From Betaproteobacteria bacterium (lineage in GTDB: Bacteria > Pseudomonadota > Gammaproteobacteria > Burkholderiales > SG8-39): DNA of 27,212 bases. The stretch covers positions 1-27,212 of the forward strand of contig QYQC01000031.1 of assembly GCA_007280315.1 (NCBI GenBank). The letters are read 5' to 3'. The position numbers and the translations under genes were made by a program. Positions 1-11,447 of this stretch are shown piece by piece. Below the pieces are notes generated by a model. It was given only the letters and a program-made list of their open reading frames with translations, was not told the DNA's origin and made no database searches. Numbering within the stretch: the first letter of the stretch is position 1; the number at the start of each line of letters is the position of its first letter.

Positions 1-1
1 C

Positions 2-1603
<1,602 letters not shown>

Positions 1604-1628
1604 CACCTGTCGCAGTATGAAATTCAAA

Positions 1629-1708
1629 TGTCATTCTGAGGGCGAAGCCCGAAGAATCTGCTTCTCGTTTCAATCAAAAGCAGATCCTTCGCTTCGCTCA
1701 GGATGACA
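1629..1708. repeat. Imperfect inverted repeat, REP/MITE-like, between convergent genes
   Basis: The left arm (1629-1663) begins TGTCATTCTGAG and includes CGAAGAATCTGCTT. The right arm (1678-1708) reads AAGCAGATCCTTCG and ends CTCAGGATGACA, the near reverse complement. About 14 bases separate the arms. Elements with TGTCATTCTGAG...TGACA-like ends are known as dispersed intergenic repeats in many bacteria. Here it lies between the 3' ends of uvrA and aacS and could act as a bidirectional RNA hairpin. No coding function is seen. Confidence 0.75.
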
Positions 1709-1749
1709 TAGGCAATGGGCGTAAGTTTGCTATCGGCTCTTAGGGTCGG

Positions 1750-3732
<1,983 letters not shown>

Positions 3733-3760
3733 CGCTCGCACCGTTTTTCGGGTTGGGTGC

Positions 3761-3769
3761 TGATATAGT
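3761..3769 (+). promoter_or_regulatory. Possible extended -10 promoter element upstream of the TPR gene
   Basis: TGATATAGT fits an extended -10 (TGn followed by TATAGT). It lies 36 bases before the TPR start, in the 72-bp gap between divergent genes. No good -35 is seen, as expected for extended -10 promoters. This is motif reading only. Confidence 0.35.
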
Positions 3770-3804
3770 AACCGGCCGCAGAACCTGATGGAAAGGGCAT
3801 TGTC

Positions 3805-5223
3805 ATGCCGCGCGCGACCGCCAGGCTCACCTTTAGCGCCTCTGGCGCAGCTTTTGCGCTCGGCTGCCTCGCCACCGGTTCCGCCCTGGCGCAGGCAGGC
3901 GCGGCGCGCTGCGCCGGCCCGCCTTCCGCGCCGACGGTCGCGGGTCGCTCGCGGGAGCGCGAGCCCTCGGTAAAGGACTACGAGCAGATTTTGCAACGAA
4001 CGCCGCGCACCGCCCGCGATCACTACGATCGCGGCGTGCTGCATGAACGCATGGGCGATCACGCTGCCGCCATCCTCGACTACACCCAGGCGGCCGAAAT
4101 CGACCCCTGCCTGGCGCAGGCCCATGAACGCCGCGGCGCCGCCTACGCCAGCCTGGGCCAACTGGAACGCGCGCTGCAGGACCTGGACGAATCGATCCGC
4201 ATCGACGCCAACTCCGCCTCGGCCCACGTCAATCGCGGCGCCGCCTATGAGGCCATGGGCCGGAACGAGCGCGCGCTGGTCGAATTCGACCGGGCGATTG
4301 CGCTCGACCCAACATCGGCAATTGCGCGCGTGCGGCGCGGGGCGAGCCATGAGCTGACCGCCCATTACGAGCTTGCGCTGCTGGATTACGCCGAGGCGCT
4401 GAAATTGGATCCGAACGAAACGCAGGCCTACTTCCATCGCGGCAGAACCCTGATCCGTATGCGCCAGTTCGAACGCGCCCTGGCCGACCTGGATCAGGCT
4501 GTGCGCCTCGATCCGCGCAACGCGAAGGCACTGCAAAGCCGGGCCGCGGTGTACGCGGCGATCGGCGAGCACGCGCGTTCGATCGAGGACTACAGCGCCG
4601 CCATTCGGCTCGACGGGCAGTATGCGCTCGCGTTCCAGGGCCGCGCCGACGCCTACGCGCGCATCGCCCAGCCCGAACTCGCTTTGCAGGATTACAGCGC
4701 GGCGATACGCCTCAACCCGAACAACGCTTACAACTATTACAGCCGGGCGCTGATCCTGACAAAAACAGGAAATCATCAGCGGGCGACCGAGGACCTGACG
4801 TTGGCGCTGGCGCGCAAGCCGGAATTCGCACTGGCGTTGCGCGCGCGCGGGATGAGCTGGCAGAAGCTCGGGCAGATCGATCGCGCCGTGGCCGATCTGG
4901 ACGCGGCGATCCGGCTCGATGCGCGTGATACCGTCGCCCTCAATGAGCTGGCCTGGCTGCTGGCCACGTCTAAGCAGACGCAATGGCGCGACGGCAGGCG
5001 CGCGGTGGAGCTGGCGCGCAGCGCATGCACGCTCAGCGGCTGGAAGATCGCGGACCTGTTCGATACCTACGCCGCGGCGCTGGCCGAGGCGGGCAGTTTC
5101 GACGACGCGGTCAAATGGCAGGAGGCGGCGCTTGAGTCGACTGAATTCGAACGCGCGCACGGTGCCGGCGCGCGCGCGCGGCTGCAGCTATACCGGACAG
5201 GAAAACCGTATCGTGCGCCCTAG
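3805..5223 (+). CDS. Exported tetratricopeptide-repeat (TPR) protein
   Basis: A 472-residue protein with an N-terminal signal peptide (hydrophobic stretch about residues 12-30, likely cleavage near SALAQA). It is followed, from about residue 60 on, by around ten tandem 34-residue TPR units with the usual A/G/Y spacing, for example AYxxxGxxERALxDLDExIRID. The C-terminal segment (LAWLLATSKQ... RDGRRAVELA... FDTYAAALAEAG) is a familiar terminal TPR variant. TPR proteins are protein-protein interaction scaffolds; a periplasmic place is inferred from the signal peptide, and the partner is unknown. The SD GGAAAGG at 3790-3796 supports the start. It ends two bases before the stop of the convergent small membrane-protein gene, so the two transcripts probably overlap. 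No catalytic domain is visible. Confidence 0.88.
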   Translation: MPRATARLTFSASGAAFALGCLATGSALAQAGAARCAGPPSAPTVAGRSREREPSVKDYEQILQRTPRTARDHYDRGVLHERMGDHAAAILDYTQAAEIDPCLAQAHERRGAAYASLGQLERALQDLDESIRIDANSASAHVNRGAAYEAMGRNERALVEFDRAIALDPTSAIARVRRGASHELTAHYELALLDYAEALKLDPNETQAYFHRGRTLIRMRQFERALADLDQAVRLDPRNAKALQSRAAVYAAIGEHARSIEDYSAAIRLDGQYALAFQGRADAYARIAQPELALQDYSAAIRLNPNNAYNYYSRALILTKTGNHQRATEDLTLALARKPEFALALRARGMSWQKLGQIDRAVADLDAAIRLDARDTVALNELAWLLATSKQTQWRDGRRAVELARSACTLSGWKIADLFDTYAAALAEAGSFDDAVKWQEAALESTEFERAHGAGARARLQLYRTGKPYRAP

Positions 5224-5225
5224 GA

Positions 5226-5459
5226 TTAGGTAACAACCAGATTCACCAGGTAGGCCGCGCCATAGGATATGACAGCGGCGCCGATGAAAATCACCATGCC
5301 ACGAGTCACGCCCTTGGGTATGCCCATTTCCACGAGGTAGCGCTTGATGAAAAAGGCGGCGACGAAATACACAATCGTCGAGATAACGATGCTGCTCATG
5401 TTGAGGCTGCCCATGTTCAGGCTGCCCGCGTCGAGGCCGTTCATGTCGGTGTTGTTCAT
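5226..5459 (-). CDS. Small two-helix membrane protein, unknown function
   Basis: A predicted 77-residue protein that I do not recognise. The polar, Asn/Met-rich N-terminus carries a short internal repeat (GSLNMGSLNM, residues 12-21). Two hydrophobic helices follow (about residues 23-38 and 53-75), joined by a basic loop KRYLVEMGIPKGVTRG, which by the positive-inside rule would be cytoplasmic. The start is uncertain: no SD precedes Met1, and Met16 or Met21 are alternatives that leave both helices intact. A TATGCT hexamer on this strand (5467-5472) sits so close to Met1 that transcription from it would give an almost leaderless mRNA or favour an internal start. It is divergent from the racemase and convergent with the TPR gene. 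Support is the membrane-protein-like composition; it could be a chance frame. Confidence 0.6.
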   Translation of the reverse strand: MNNTDMNGLDAGSLNMGSLNMSSIVISTIVYFVAAFFIKRYLVEMGIPKGVTRGMVIFIGAAVISYGAAYLVNLVVT

Positions 5460-5512
5460 GCACGTAGCATACCCAAAAGCACCGCCGCCCGTGGCCTGTT
5501 AGCATTCATCCC

Positions 5513-6208
5513 ATGAGCGCGCTGATCGGAGTATTGGGGGGGATGGGGCCGCTGGCGACGGTGGATTTCCTGCGCAAACTGGTGGAGCGCACGAGCGCGA
5601 CCTGCGACCAGGAGCATGTACCGCTGATCGTGTATTCGGTGCCGCAGATCCCGGACCGCATCGCCGGCATGCGCGGCAGCGGCGCGTCGCCGCTGCCGGC
5701 GATGCGAACGGGGATACAAATGCTCGAGCGCTCCGGCGCGCGCGCCATTGCCATACCGTGCAATACCGCGCACTACTGGTACGACGAACTCGCGCGCGAT
5801 TGCGGCGTGCCGCTGCTGCACATTGCCGACAGCGCCTGTGCCGTACTGGGAAACAAGGTCGCCAACGTAGGGCTGCTGGCGACGTCGGCGACGCTTGCAG
5901 CGGGCTTTTATCAACAGCGGCTCGCCGCGCTCGGCCTCGGCTGCGTGATCAACCGGCAGGACGAAGTCGACGCCTGGGTCATGCGCGGAATCGGCCTGGT
6001 CAAGGCCGGCGATGTGCCTGGCGGCGGCGCACTGCTGCAGCAGGCGCTCGCAGCGTTGTTCGAGCGCGGCGCCGAACGCGTCATCCTCGGCTGCACCGAG
6101 ACGCCGCTGGCGCTGGAGCGCGTCGCCGCACCGCAGCTGCCCCTGTGCGTCGATGCGACCGCCGCGCTGGCTGACGCCTGTATCCGCTGGTCCAGACAGA
6201 ACGCCTAG
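5513..6208 (+). CDS. Aspartate/glutamate racemase family protein
   Basis: A 231-residue cofactor-independent amino acid racemase of the Asp/Glu racemase superfamily. It interconverts L and D forms by a two-cysteine, two-base mechanism in the cytoplasm. Visible are the N-terminal IGVLGGMGPLATVDF, the first catalytic cysteine in PCNTAHYWYDE (Cys83) and the second in LGCTETPLAL (Cys194). Both halves of the pseudo-symmetric fold are present and the length is normal. The substrate cannot be read from sequence: aspartate is most likely given the CNTAH motif, but a broad-specificity YgeA-like enzyme is possible. The start follows TTCATCCC without a clear SD. The next genes encode a glutamate/aspartate-type ABC importer, which suggests but does not prove a shared substrate. 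Confidence 0.88.
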   Translation: MSALIGVLGGMGPLATVDFLRKLVERTSATCDQEHVPLIVYSVPQIPDRIAGMRGSGASPLPAMRTGIQMLERSGARAIAIPCNTAHYWYDELARDCGVPLLHIADSACAVLGNKVANVGLLATSATLAAGFYQQRLAALGLGCVINRQDEVDAWVMRGIGLVKAGDVPGGGALLQQALAALFERGAERVILGCTETPLALERVAAPQLPLCVDATAALADACIRWSRQNA

Positions 6209-6250
6209 ACCGTTTCCTTCCTTGTTCGGATTGGTCGCCAGCCGACGGGC

Positions 6251-6280
6251 TTGTACAAATCCCGGGCAAATGCGTAAAAT
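6251..6280 (+). promoter_or_regulatory. Possible sigma70 promoter for the glt importer operon
   Basis: TTGTAC (6251-6256) and TAAAAT (6275-6280), separated by 18 bases, resemble -35 and -10 hexamers. They lie about 70 bases upstream of the gltI start in the 144-bp gap after the racemase. The -10 matches 5 of 6 positions and the -35 is weak. If real, it makes the importer an independent transcription unit. Confidence 0.45.
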
Positions 6281-6352
6281 GATCCAAGTAATTCCCCCCC
6301 AAGAATCCGGCCCGCGTCAACGCCGGACAACCCATCGACAAAGGAGCATTCA

Positions 6353-7240
6353 ATGAAACGCTTTGCCACTCTGGTTGCCGCGCTCATCGCCTGCGCCGCG
6401 TTAGCCGCCCCTGCGACTGCCGCGGATACGCTGAAGAAGATCAAGGAATCCGGCACCATCACCATAGGCCACCGTGATGCGTCGATTCCGTTTTCCTACC
6501 TCGACGACAAGCAACAGCCCATCGGCTACTCGATGGACCTGTGCATGAAAATCGTCGATGCCCTCAAGTCCGAGCTGAAGATGCCCAACCTCAAGGTCGT
6601 GCTCAACCCGGTGACCTCGCAGACGCGCATTCCCTTGATCGCCAACGGCTCCATCGACATGGAGTGCGGCTCGACCACCAACAGCGTCGAACGGCAAAAG
6701 CAGGTCGGCTTCGTCGTCACCACCTTCATCACCGGCACCAAGCTGCTGGCGAAGAAGTCCTCCGCAATCAAGAGCTACAAGGACCTGAAGGACAAGGCGG
6801 TGGTGGTCACCAACGGCACCACCAACGAGCGTGCGATCAAGGAACTCGACGCCAAGGAAAATCTGGGCATGAAATTCATTCCGTCGAAGGACCATGCCGA
6901 GTCCTTCCTCTCGGTCGACAGCGGCCGCGCGGTCGCGTTCCCGATGGACGATATCCTGCTCGCCGGTCTGATCAACAACTCGAAAAATCCGGCCGACTTC
7001 GAGATCGTTGGCGCGTTTCTGTCGCATGACCCCTACGCCATCATGATCAGCAAGGACGACCCGGCGTTCAAGAAATTCACCGACGGCGTAATTACCGGTT
7101 TGATGAAAAGCGGCGAGATCAACAAGATCTACAGCAAGTGGTTCGAGAGCCCGGTCCCGCCCAAAGGCAATAACCTGAAATTCCCCATGAGCGACGGCCT
7201 GAAGGAAGCGATTGCACATCCCAACGACAAAGGCGCCTGA
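6353..7240 (+). CDS. gltI: Glutamate/aspartate-type ABC transporter periplasmic binding protein
   Basis: A 295-residue family-3 solute-binding protein that captures an acidic amino acid in the periplasm and delivers it to the permease encoded downstream. The signal peptide is clear (MKRFATLVAALIACAALAAP, cleavage about residue 24, APATAA/D). The mature domain starts LKKIKESGTITIGHRD and contains MECGSTTNSVERQKQVGF, closely like the segment of E. coli GltI that lines the acidic amino acid site. A strong SD AAGGAG (6341-6346) fixes the start. An intrinsic terminator follows before gltJ, the usual arrangement giving excess binding protein over permease. Glutamate/aspartate specificity is inferred from similarity; related polar amino acids cannot be excluded. 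Confidence 0.92.
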   Translation: MKRFATLVAALIACAALAAPATAADTLKKIKESGTITIGHRDASIPFSYLDDKQQPIGYSMDLCMKIVDALKSELKMPNLKVVLNPVTSQTRIPLIANGSIDMECGSTTNSVERQKQVGFVVTTFITGTKLLAKKSSAIKSYKDLKDKAVVVTNGTTNERAIKELDAKENLGMKFIPSKDHAESFLSVDSGRAVAFPMDDILLAGLINNSKNPADFEIVGAFLSHDPYAIMISKDDPAFKKFTDGVITGLMKSGEINKIYSKWFESPVPPKGNNLKFPMSDGLKEAIAHPNDKGA

Positions 7241-7259
7241 GCGCGACCTAACCGCGCAG

Positions 7260-7285
7260 ACGGGGGACGCTAGTCCCCCGTTTTT
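7260..7285 (+). terminator. Intrinsic terminator/attenuator after gltI
   Basis: A perfect 9-bp stem (ACGGGGGAC / GTCCCCCGT) with the tetraloop GCTA is followed by further T residues to 7285. It begins 20 bases after the gltI stop and lies 34 bases before the gltJ start, so it probably limits permease expression relative to the binding protein by partial readthrough. Confidence 0.88.
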
Positions 7286-7318
7286 CATTGTGCACGACGC
7301 CAAAGCACCTTCGGCCAA

Positions 7319-8074
7319 ATGAACTACAACTGGAATTGGAAGATCTTCTGGGACCCGGTGGCGGCCGGCAAGGGCGTCTACTGGGAGTGGCTGGTCTCCG
7401 GCCTGGCATGGACGCTTGCTACCGGACTGCTGGCATGGATCATCGCGCTCCTGATCGGCGTCGTGATCGGCGTGGTGCGTACCACGCCGCTGAAATGGCT
7501 GGTGGTCCTGGGCAACGCCTGGGTTGAGTTGTTCCGCAATATTCCATTGCTGGTGCAGATGTTCCTGTGGTATTTCGTGCTGCCGGAGTTCCTGCCGTTC
7601 GGCCTGGGAACCGCAATGAAACAAATGGATCCGCCCTGGGCTACCTTCCTGCCGGCGGTGCTGTGCCTTGGGTTATATACCTCGGCGCGCGTAGCGGAGC
7701 AGGTCAAGGCCGGCATCCAGTCGCTGCCGCGCGGCCAGACGCTGGCCGGCACGGCCCTCGGGCTCACCATGACGCAGACCTATCGCTACGTGACCCTGCC
7801 GATGGCGTTTCGCATAGTCATCCCGCCGCTGACGTCGGAATTCATGAACATCATCAAGAACACGTCGGTGGCGCTGACCATTGGACTGCTGGAACTGACG
7901 CAGCGCGCGCGCGACATGTCGGAATACACTTTTCAGACGTTCGAGGCGTTCACCGCGGCGACGGTGCTCTATATCGCGGTCACCTTGATCGTCGTCTACG
8001 GCATGCGCCGGCTGGAGAAAAAAATCCAGGTGCCTGGCTTCATCGGCACTGGCGGGCAGGGCGCGGGGCGGTGA
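7319..8074 (+). CDS. gltJ: Glutamate/aspartate-type ABC transporter permease, first subunit
   Basis: A 251-residue inner-membrane subunit of a HisMQ-type polar amino acid importer. It has an N-terminal amphipathic stretch rich in Trp (WNWKIFWDPV) and several hydrophobic helices. The family start-of-domain motif is VELFRNIPLLVQMF, and the EAA-type loop that docks on the ATPase is RVAEQVKAGIQSLPRGQ...ALGLT followed by YRYVTLPMAFRIVIPPL. It pairs with GltK to form the channel. The start ATG follows the gltI terminator with only a weak SD-like context. The stop is separated from the gltK ATG by one base, indicating translational coupling. The order I-J-K-L matches E. coli. Confidence 0.92.
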   Translation: MNYNWNWKIFWDPVAAGKGVYWEWLVSGLAWTLATGLLAWIIALLIGVVIGVVRTTPLKWLVVLGNAWVELFRNIPLLVQMFLWYFVLPEFLPFGLGTAMKQMDPPWATFLPAVLCLGLYTSARVAEQVKAGIQSLPRGQTLAGTALGLTMTQTYRYVTLPMAFRIVIPPLTSEFMNIIKNTSVALTIGLLELTQRARDMSEYTFQTFEAFTAATVLYIAVTLIVVYGMRRLEKKIQVPGFIGTGGQGAGR

Positions 8075-8075
8075 C

Positions 8076-8762
8076 ATGGGCGCGTTCGACTTCGACGTAA
8101 TCCAGCGCGCTCTACCCTTCATGTGGAAGGGACTTCAGTTTTCAGTGCAACTGACGCTCGTGGCCATGGCGGGCGGAATTGTCCTAGGTACCTTGCTGGC
8201 GATGATGCGGCTCTCCAGCCACAAGCTGCTAAATCTGCCGGCGGCGGTCTACGTCAACGGCATCCGCTCGATTCCGCTGGTGCTGGTGATCTTCTGGTTC
8301 TATTTTCTTGTTCCGCTGATACTGCAGTCGGTAATGGGCGCGTCATCGCCGGTGCATGTCGGTGCGGAGAAAAGCGCGCTCATCACTTTCATCCTGTTCC
8401 AGGCAGCCTACTATTCGGAGATCATGCGCGCCGGCATCCAGAGCGTGTCGCGCGGGCAGGTTTCGGCAGCCTATGCGCTCGGCCTCACCTACTTTCAGTC
8501 CATGGGCCAGGTGGTGCTGCCGCAGGCGTTTCGAAACATGATTCCGATACTGCTCACACAGACCATCGTCCTGTTCCAAGACACCTCGCTCGTCTACGTA
8601 CTGTCGATCACGGATCTCCTCGGCGCCGCGGTCAAGACGGCGCAGCGCGATGGCCGCCTGATCGAGATGTATCTGTTCGTCGCGTTGATATATTTCATTT
8701 TGTCCTACACGCTGTCGGAGCTGGTCAAGCGCCTGCAGACAAAGGTCGCGGTCATCCGCTGA
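8076..8762 (+). CDS. gltK: Glutamate/aspartate-type ABC transporter permease, second subunit
   Basis: A 228-residue integral membrane partner of GltJ. It has an N-terminal helix after FDFDVIQRALPFMWKG, the motif NGIRSIPLVLVIFWFYF, and an EAA loop IMRAGIQSVSRGQVSAAYALGLT followed by VVLPQAFRNMIPIL, which contacts the ATPase. It begins one base after the gltJ stop (TGACATG), so it is translated from the same message and is probably coupled. The gltL gene begins 22 bases downstream. Length and topology (about five helices) are normal for the family. Confidence 0.92.
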   Translation: MGAFDFDVIQRALPFMWKGLQFSVQLTLVAMAGGIVLGTLLAMMRLSSHKLLNLPAAVYVNGIRSIPLVLVIFWFYFLVPLILQSVMGASSPVHVGAEKSALITFILFQAAYYSEIMRAGIQSVSRGQVSAAYALGLTYFQSMGQVVLPQAFRNMIPILLTQTIVLFQDTSLVYVLSITDLLGAAVKTAQRDGRLIEMYLFVALIYFILSYTLSELVKRLQTKVAVIR

Positions 8763-8784
8763 AAACCAAGAAACAGGGGTACGC

Positions 8785-9513
8785 ATGATTTCGATGAAAG
8801 ACGTCGACAAGTGGTACGGAAAATTCCATGTGCTCAAACAATGCACCACCCACGTCAACAAGGGCGAAGTGGTGATCGTGTGCGGGCCATCCGGATCGGG
8901 CAAATCGACGCTGATCAAGACGGTCAACGCGCTCGAGCCGTTCCAGAAGGGCGAGATCACCGTCGACGGCATTTCCGTGGGCGATCCCAAGACCGATCTG
9001 CCCAAACTGCGCGCCAGGATCGGCATGGTGTTCCAGAATTTCGAACTGTTCCCGCACATGAGAATCACCGAAAACCTGACCCTGGGCCAGATCAAGGTCC
9101 TGGGACGCAGCGCGGACGAAGCCAGGGAGCGCGGTCTGAAAATGCTCGACCGGGTCGGCCTGATCGATCAGAAAGACAAATTCCCGGGCCAACTCTCCGG
9201 CGGCCAGCAGCAGCGCGTCGCCATCGCGCGCGCGCTGTCGATGGATCCGATCGCCATGCTGTTCGACGAACCGACCTCGGCGCTCGACCCGGAGATGATC
9301 AACGAGGTGCTCGACGTGATGGTCCAACTGGCCCTGGAAGGCATGACCATGATGTGCGTATCGCACGAAATGGGTTTTGCGCGCAAGGTCGCGCACCGCG
9401 TGATTTTCATGGATGAAGGACGCATCGTCGAAGATGCAACCAAGGACGAGTTCTTCGGCACGCCGCGTTCGGAGCGGGCGCAGTTGTTCCTGTCGAAGAT
9501 ATTGCATCACTAG
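8785..9513 (+). CDS. gltL: Glutamate/aspartate-type ABC transporter ATP-binding protein
   Basis: A 242-residue cytosolic ATPase that powers the GltJK channel. Visible are an aromatic A-loop region (KWYGKFHVL), Walker A GPSGSGKST (residues 34-42), Q-loop VFQNFELFPHM, signature LSGGQQQRVAIARAL (from residue 137), Walker B MLFDEPTSALDP and switch histidine VSHEMGFA. This motif set and length are those of the polar amino acid importer ATPases (GltL/GlnQ/HisP group). The SD AGGGG (8775-8779) supports the start. It is the last gene of the operon; a perfect REP-like palindrome follows 17 bases after the stop and lies before the convergent ThDP enzyme gene. Confidence 0.94.
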   Translation: MISMKDVDKWYGKFHVLKQCTTHVNKGEVVIVCGPSGSGKSTLIKTVNALEPFQKGEITVDGISVGDPKTDLPKLRARIGMVFQNFELFPHMRITENLTLGQIKVLGRSADEARERGLKMLDRVGLIDQKDKFPGQLSGGQQQRVAIARALSMDPIAMLFDEPTSALDPEMINEVLDVMVQLALEGMTMMCVSHEMGFARKVAHRVIFMDEGRIVEDATKDEFFGTPRSERAQLFLSKILHH

Positions 9514-9530
9514 AATCGGCGCGCGGCCTT

Positions 9531-9594
9531 GTAGGAGCGAGCTTGCTCGCGAACAAGTCCTGCCGAAAGCATTCGCGAGCAAGCTCGCTCCTAC
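9531..9594. repeat. REP-like palindromic pair (perfect 23-bp inverted repeat)
   Basis: The left arm 9531-9553 (starting GTAGGAGCGAGCTTGCTCGC) and right arm 9572-9594 are exact reverse complements, with an 18-base spacer. Each arm itself contains the GCGAGC...GCTCGC fold-back. This strongly resembles the repetitive extragenic palindromes described in Pseudomonas. It sits between convergent genes (gltL and the ThDP enzyme), the usual place for REPs, and may stabilise or terminate both messages. No REP-associated transposase is in the window. Confidence 0.85.
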
Positions 9595-9628
9595 GACTGC
9601 AAGGCAAAGCGCGCGTTTCCGGTGCTGG

Positions 9629-11323
9629 TCAGTGTCTTTTCAGCGCCTGCGCCCTTAGCGCGTCCAGCGTGGTGTTGGGCGTAATCGCCTGCGGGTCTAT
9701 CCTCAATTCGATCAGCGCCGGTTTTCCAGAGGCCTCGGTTGCCGCGAGGCAGCGCTCGAACGCGGCGGCAAACTCGCCGGTCTCCTCGACCAGTTCGCCA
9801 TGCGCGCCATAGGCGCGCGCAAGCAGGACAAAATCCGGATTGACGAGCGCGGTTCCGTGCACGCGCGCCGGATACTCACGTTCCTGGTGCATGCGTATGG
9901 TGCCGTACATGCCGTTGTTGACGACGATGAAAATCACGCCGGCGCCGTATTGCGCCGCAGTCGCGAGTTCCTGCCCGCACATGAGAAAGCAGCCGTCGCC
10001 GTTCCACGACACGACGATGCGATCGGGATGCACGATCTTGGCGGCGACTGCGGCGGGAACGCCATAGCCCATGGCGCCGCTGGTCGGCGCGAGCTGGGTG
10101 CGGAACACCCGGTGCGGATAGAAGCGATGCAGCCAGCTCGAATAATTTCCGGCACCGTTGGTCAGAATGGCGTCGGCTGGCAGCCGCTGGCGCAGAACGT
10201 CGACGACGTCCCACAGCTGCACCTTGCCCGGCATGGTCTTCGGCTTGGTCCATTCGAGGTAATCCGCGTGCGCGGAGGTCGTCCATGCGCGCCGGGCCCC
10301 GGCCTCGACCGGCGCCATCGCCGCAAGCGCGGCGGCGATTTGCGGCATGCCTGAATTGATCAGCAGATCGCCCTGATACACCCGCCCCAGTTCTTCCGCA
10401 CCTGCGTGCACATGAACGAGTTTCTGCGCCGGCCGCGGCACTGACAGCAGCGTATAGCCGCTGGTGGTCATCTCGCCCAGGCGCGCGCCGATGACCAGCA
10501 GCAGATCGGCATCCTTCACCCGCTGCGCCAGTTTCGGATTGATGCCGATGCCGATGTCGCCGGCATAGTTCGCGTGGGTATTGTCGAACAGGTCCTGAAA
10601 GCGAAAGGCGCAGCCTGCGGGCAGGCCGTTTGCCTCGACGAACCGACGAAGATCGGCGCAGGCTGCGGCGTTCCAGCCGCTTCCCCCGAGGATTGCGAGC
10701 GGCCGCTCGGCCGCTGCCAGCAGTGTACGCAGTTTCGCCAAGTCGCCGGCTCCGGGATGGGCGACGACTTCCTGGTAAGGATCGGTGTCGGCGGCTACCG
10801 CAATCTGGGTCAGCATGTCCTCGGGCAGCGCCAGCACCACCGGCCCCTTGCGCCCGGACATGGCGCAATGAAACGCATGGCTCAGGTACTCCGGCACGCG
10901 GGAGGCAACGTCGATGCTCGCCACCCATTTGGCCATCTGGCCGTACATGCGGCGAAAATCGACTTCCTGAAACGCTTCGCGCTCGACGAAATCGCTGCCC
11001 ACCTGGCCGATGAACAAAATCATCGGTGTCGAATCCTGAAACGCAGTGTGCACGCCGATCGCGGCGTTGGTCGCGCCGGGTCCGCGCGTCACCAGGCAGA
11101 CGCCGGGTTTGCCGGTGAGCTTGCCGTAGGCCTCGGCCATGTTGGCCGCGCCGCCCTCCTGGCGACAGACGATAAGCTTGATCGCCTCGCGCGCGTCGTA
11201 GAGCGCATCGAGCACGGCGAGATAGCTTTCTCCGGGAACGCAAAACGCAGCGTCGACCCCGTGCACTTTCAGTGCGTCCACCAACAACTGGCCGCCGCTG
11301 CGGGATTTCAGTTCATTTTTCAT
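9629..11323 (-). CDS. ThDP-dependent enzyme, acetolactate synthase-like large subunit family
   Basis: A 564-residue thiamine diphosphate enzyme with the three-domain layout of acetolactate synthase and related decarboxylases. The N-terminal Pyr domain carries the catalytic glutamate in CRQEGGAANMAEAYG (Glu56). The central domain follows SGRKGPVVLALPEDM. The C-terminal PP domain has NGDGCFLMCGQEL and VVNNGMYGTIRMHQ, the metal/ThDP motif. No small regulatory subunit (ilvH/ilvN) or other branched-chain gene is nearby, so a catabolic or decarboxylase role is at least as likely as valine/isoleucine synthesis. Typical oxalyl-CoA decarboxylase motifs were not seen. The ATG has no good SD. It is divergent from a formate/nitrite-family channel gene with a 124-bp gap. 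Confidence 0.85.
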   Translation of the reverse strand: MKNELKSRSGGQLLVDALKVHGVDAAFCVPGESYLAVLDALYDAREAIKLIVCRQEGGAANMAEAYGKLTGKPGVCLVTRGPGATNAAIGVHTAFQDSTPMILFIGQVGSDFVEREAFQEVDFRRMYGQMAKWVASIDVASRVPEYLSHAFHCAMSGRKGPVVLALPEDMLTQIAVAADTDPYQEVVAHPGAGDLAKLRTLLAAAERPLAILGGSGWNAAACADLRRFVEANGLPAGCAFRFQDLFDNTHANYAGDIGIGINPKLAQRVKDADLLLVIGARLGEMTTSGYTLLSVPRPAQKLVHVHAGAEELGRVYQGDLLINSGMPQIAAALAAMAPVEAGARRAWTTSAHADYLEWTKPKTMPGKVQLWDVVDVLRQRLPADAILTNGAGNYSSWLHRFYPHRVFRTQLAPTSGAMGYGVPAAVAAKIVHPDRIVVSWNGDGCFLMCGQELATAAQYGAGVIFIVVNNGMYGTIRMHQEREYPARVHGTALVNPDFVLLARAYGAHGELVEETGEFAAAFERCLAATEASGKPALIELRIDPQAITPNTTLDALRAQALKRH

Positions 11324-11447
11324 GATTTGGAGGTCACGGAATTGGAAAGCGTTGAATTAATTTTACGCTACAATTTGACCATAGTCCGCTCTCCACCTGT
11401 GCTCCGTACCAGACGAAACCCTGTAACCGTTCCCATCGTCCGCAACC
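11324..11447. promoter_or_regulatory. Divergent intergenic region with AT-rich core (likely promoters)
   Basis: This 124-bp gap separates the starts of the ThDP enzyme gene (minus) and the FNT channel gene (plus). Its AT-rich core (11339-11378) includes TACAAT on the plus strand (11369-11374) and TAAAAT on the minus strand (11360-11365). These could be -10 hexamers, but no well-spaced -35 was found for either. A shared regulator site is possible but not identified. Confidence 0.35.

Noticed and set aside
6401..7624. 407-codon minus-strand frame opposite gltI and gltJ
   Set aside because: Antisense to two clear transporter genes and spans their terminator; no family resemblance.
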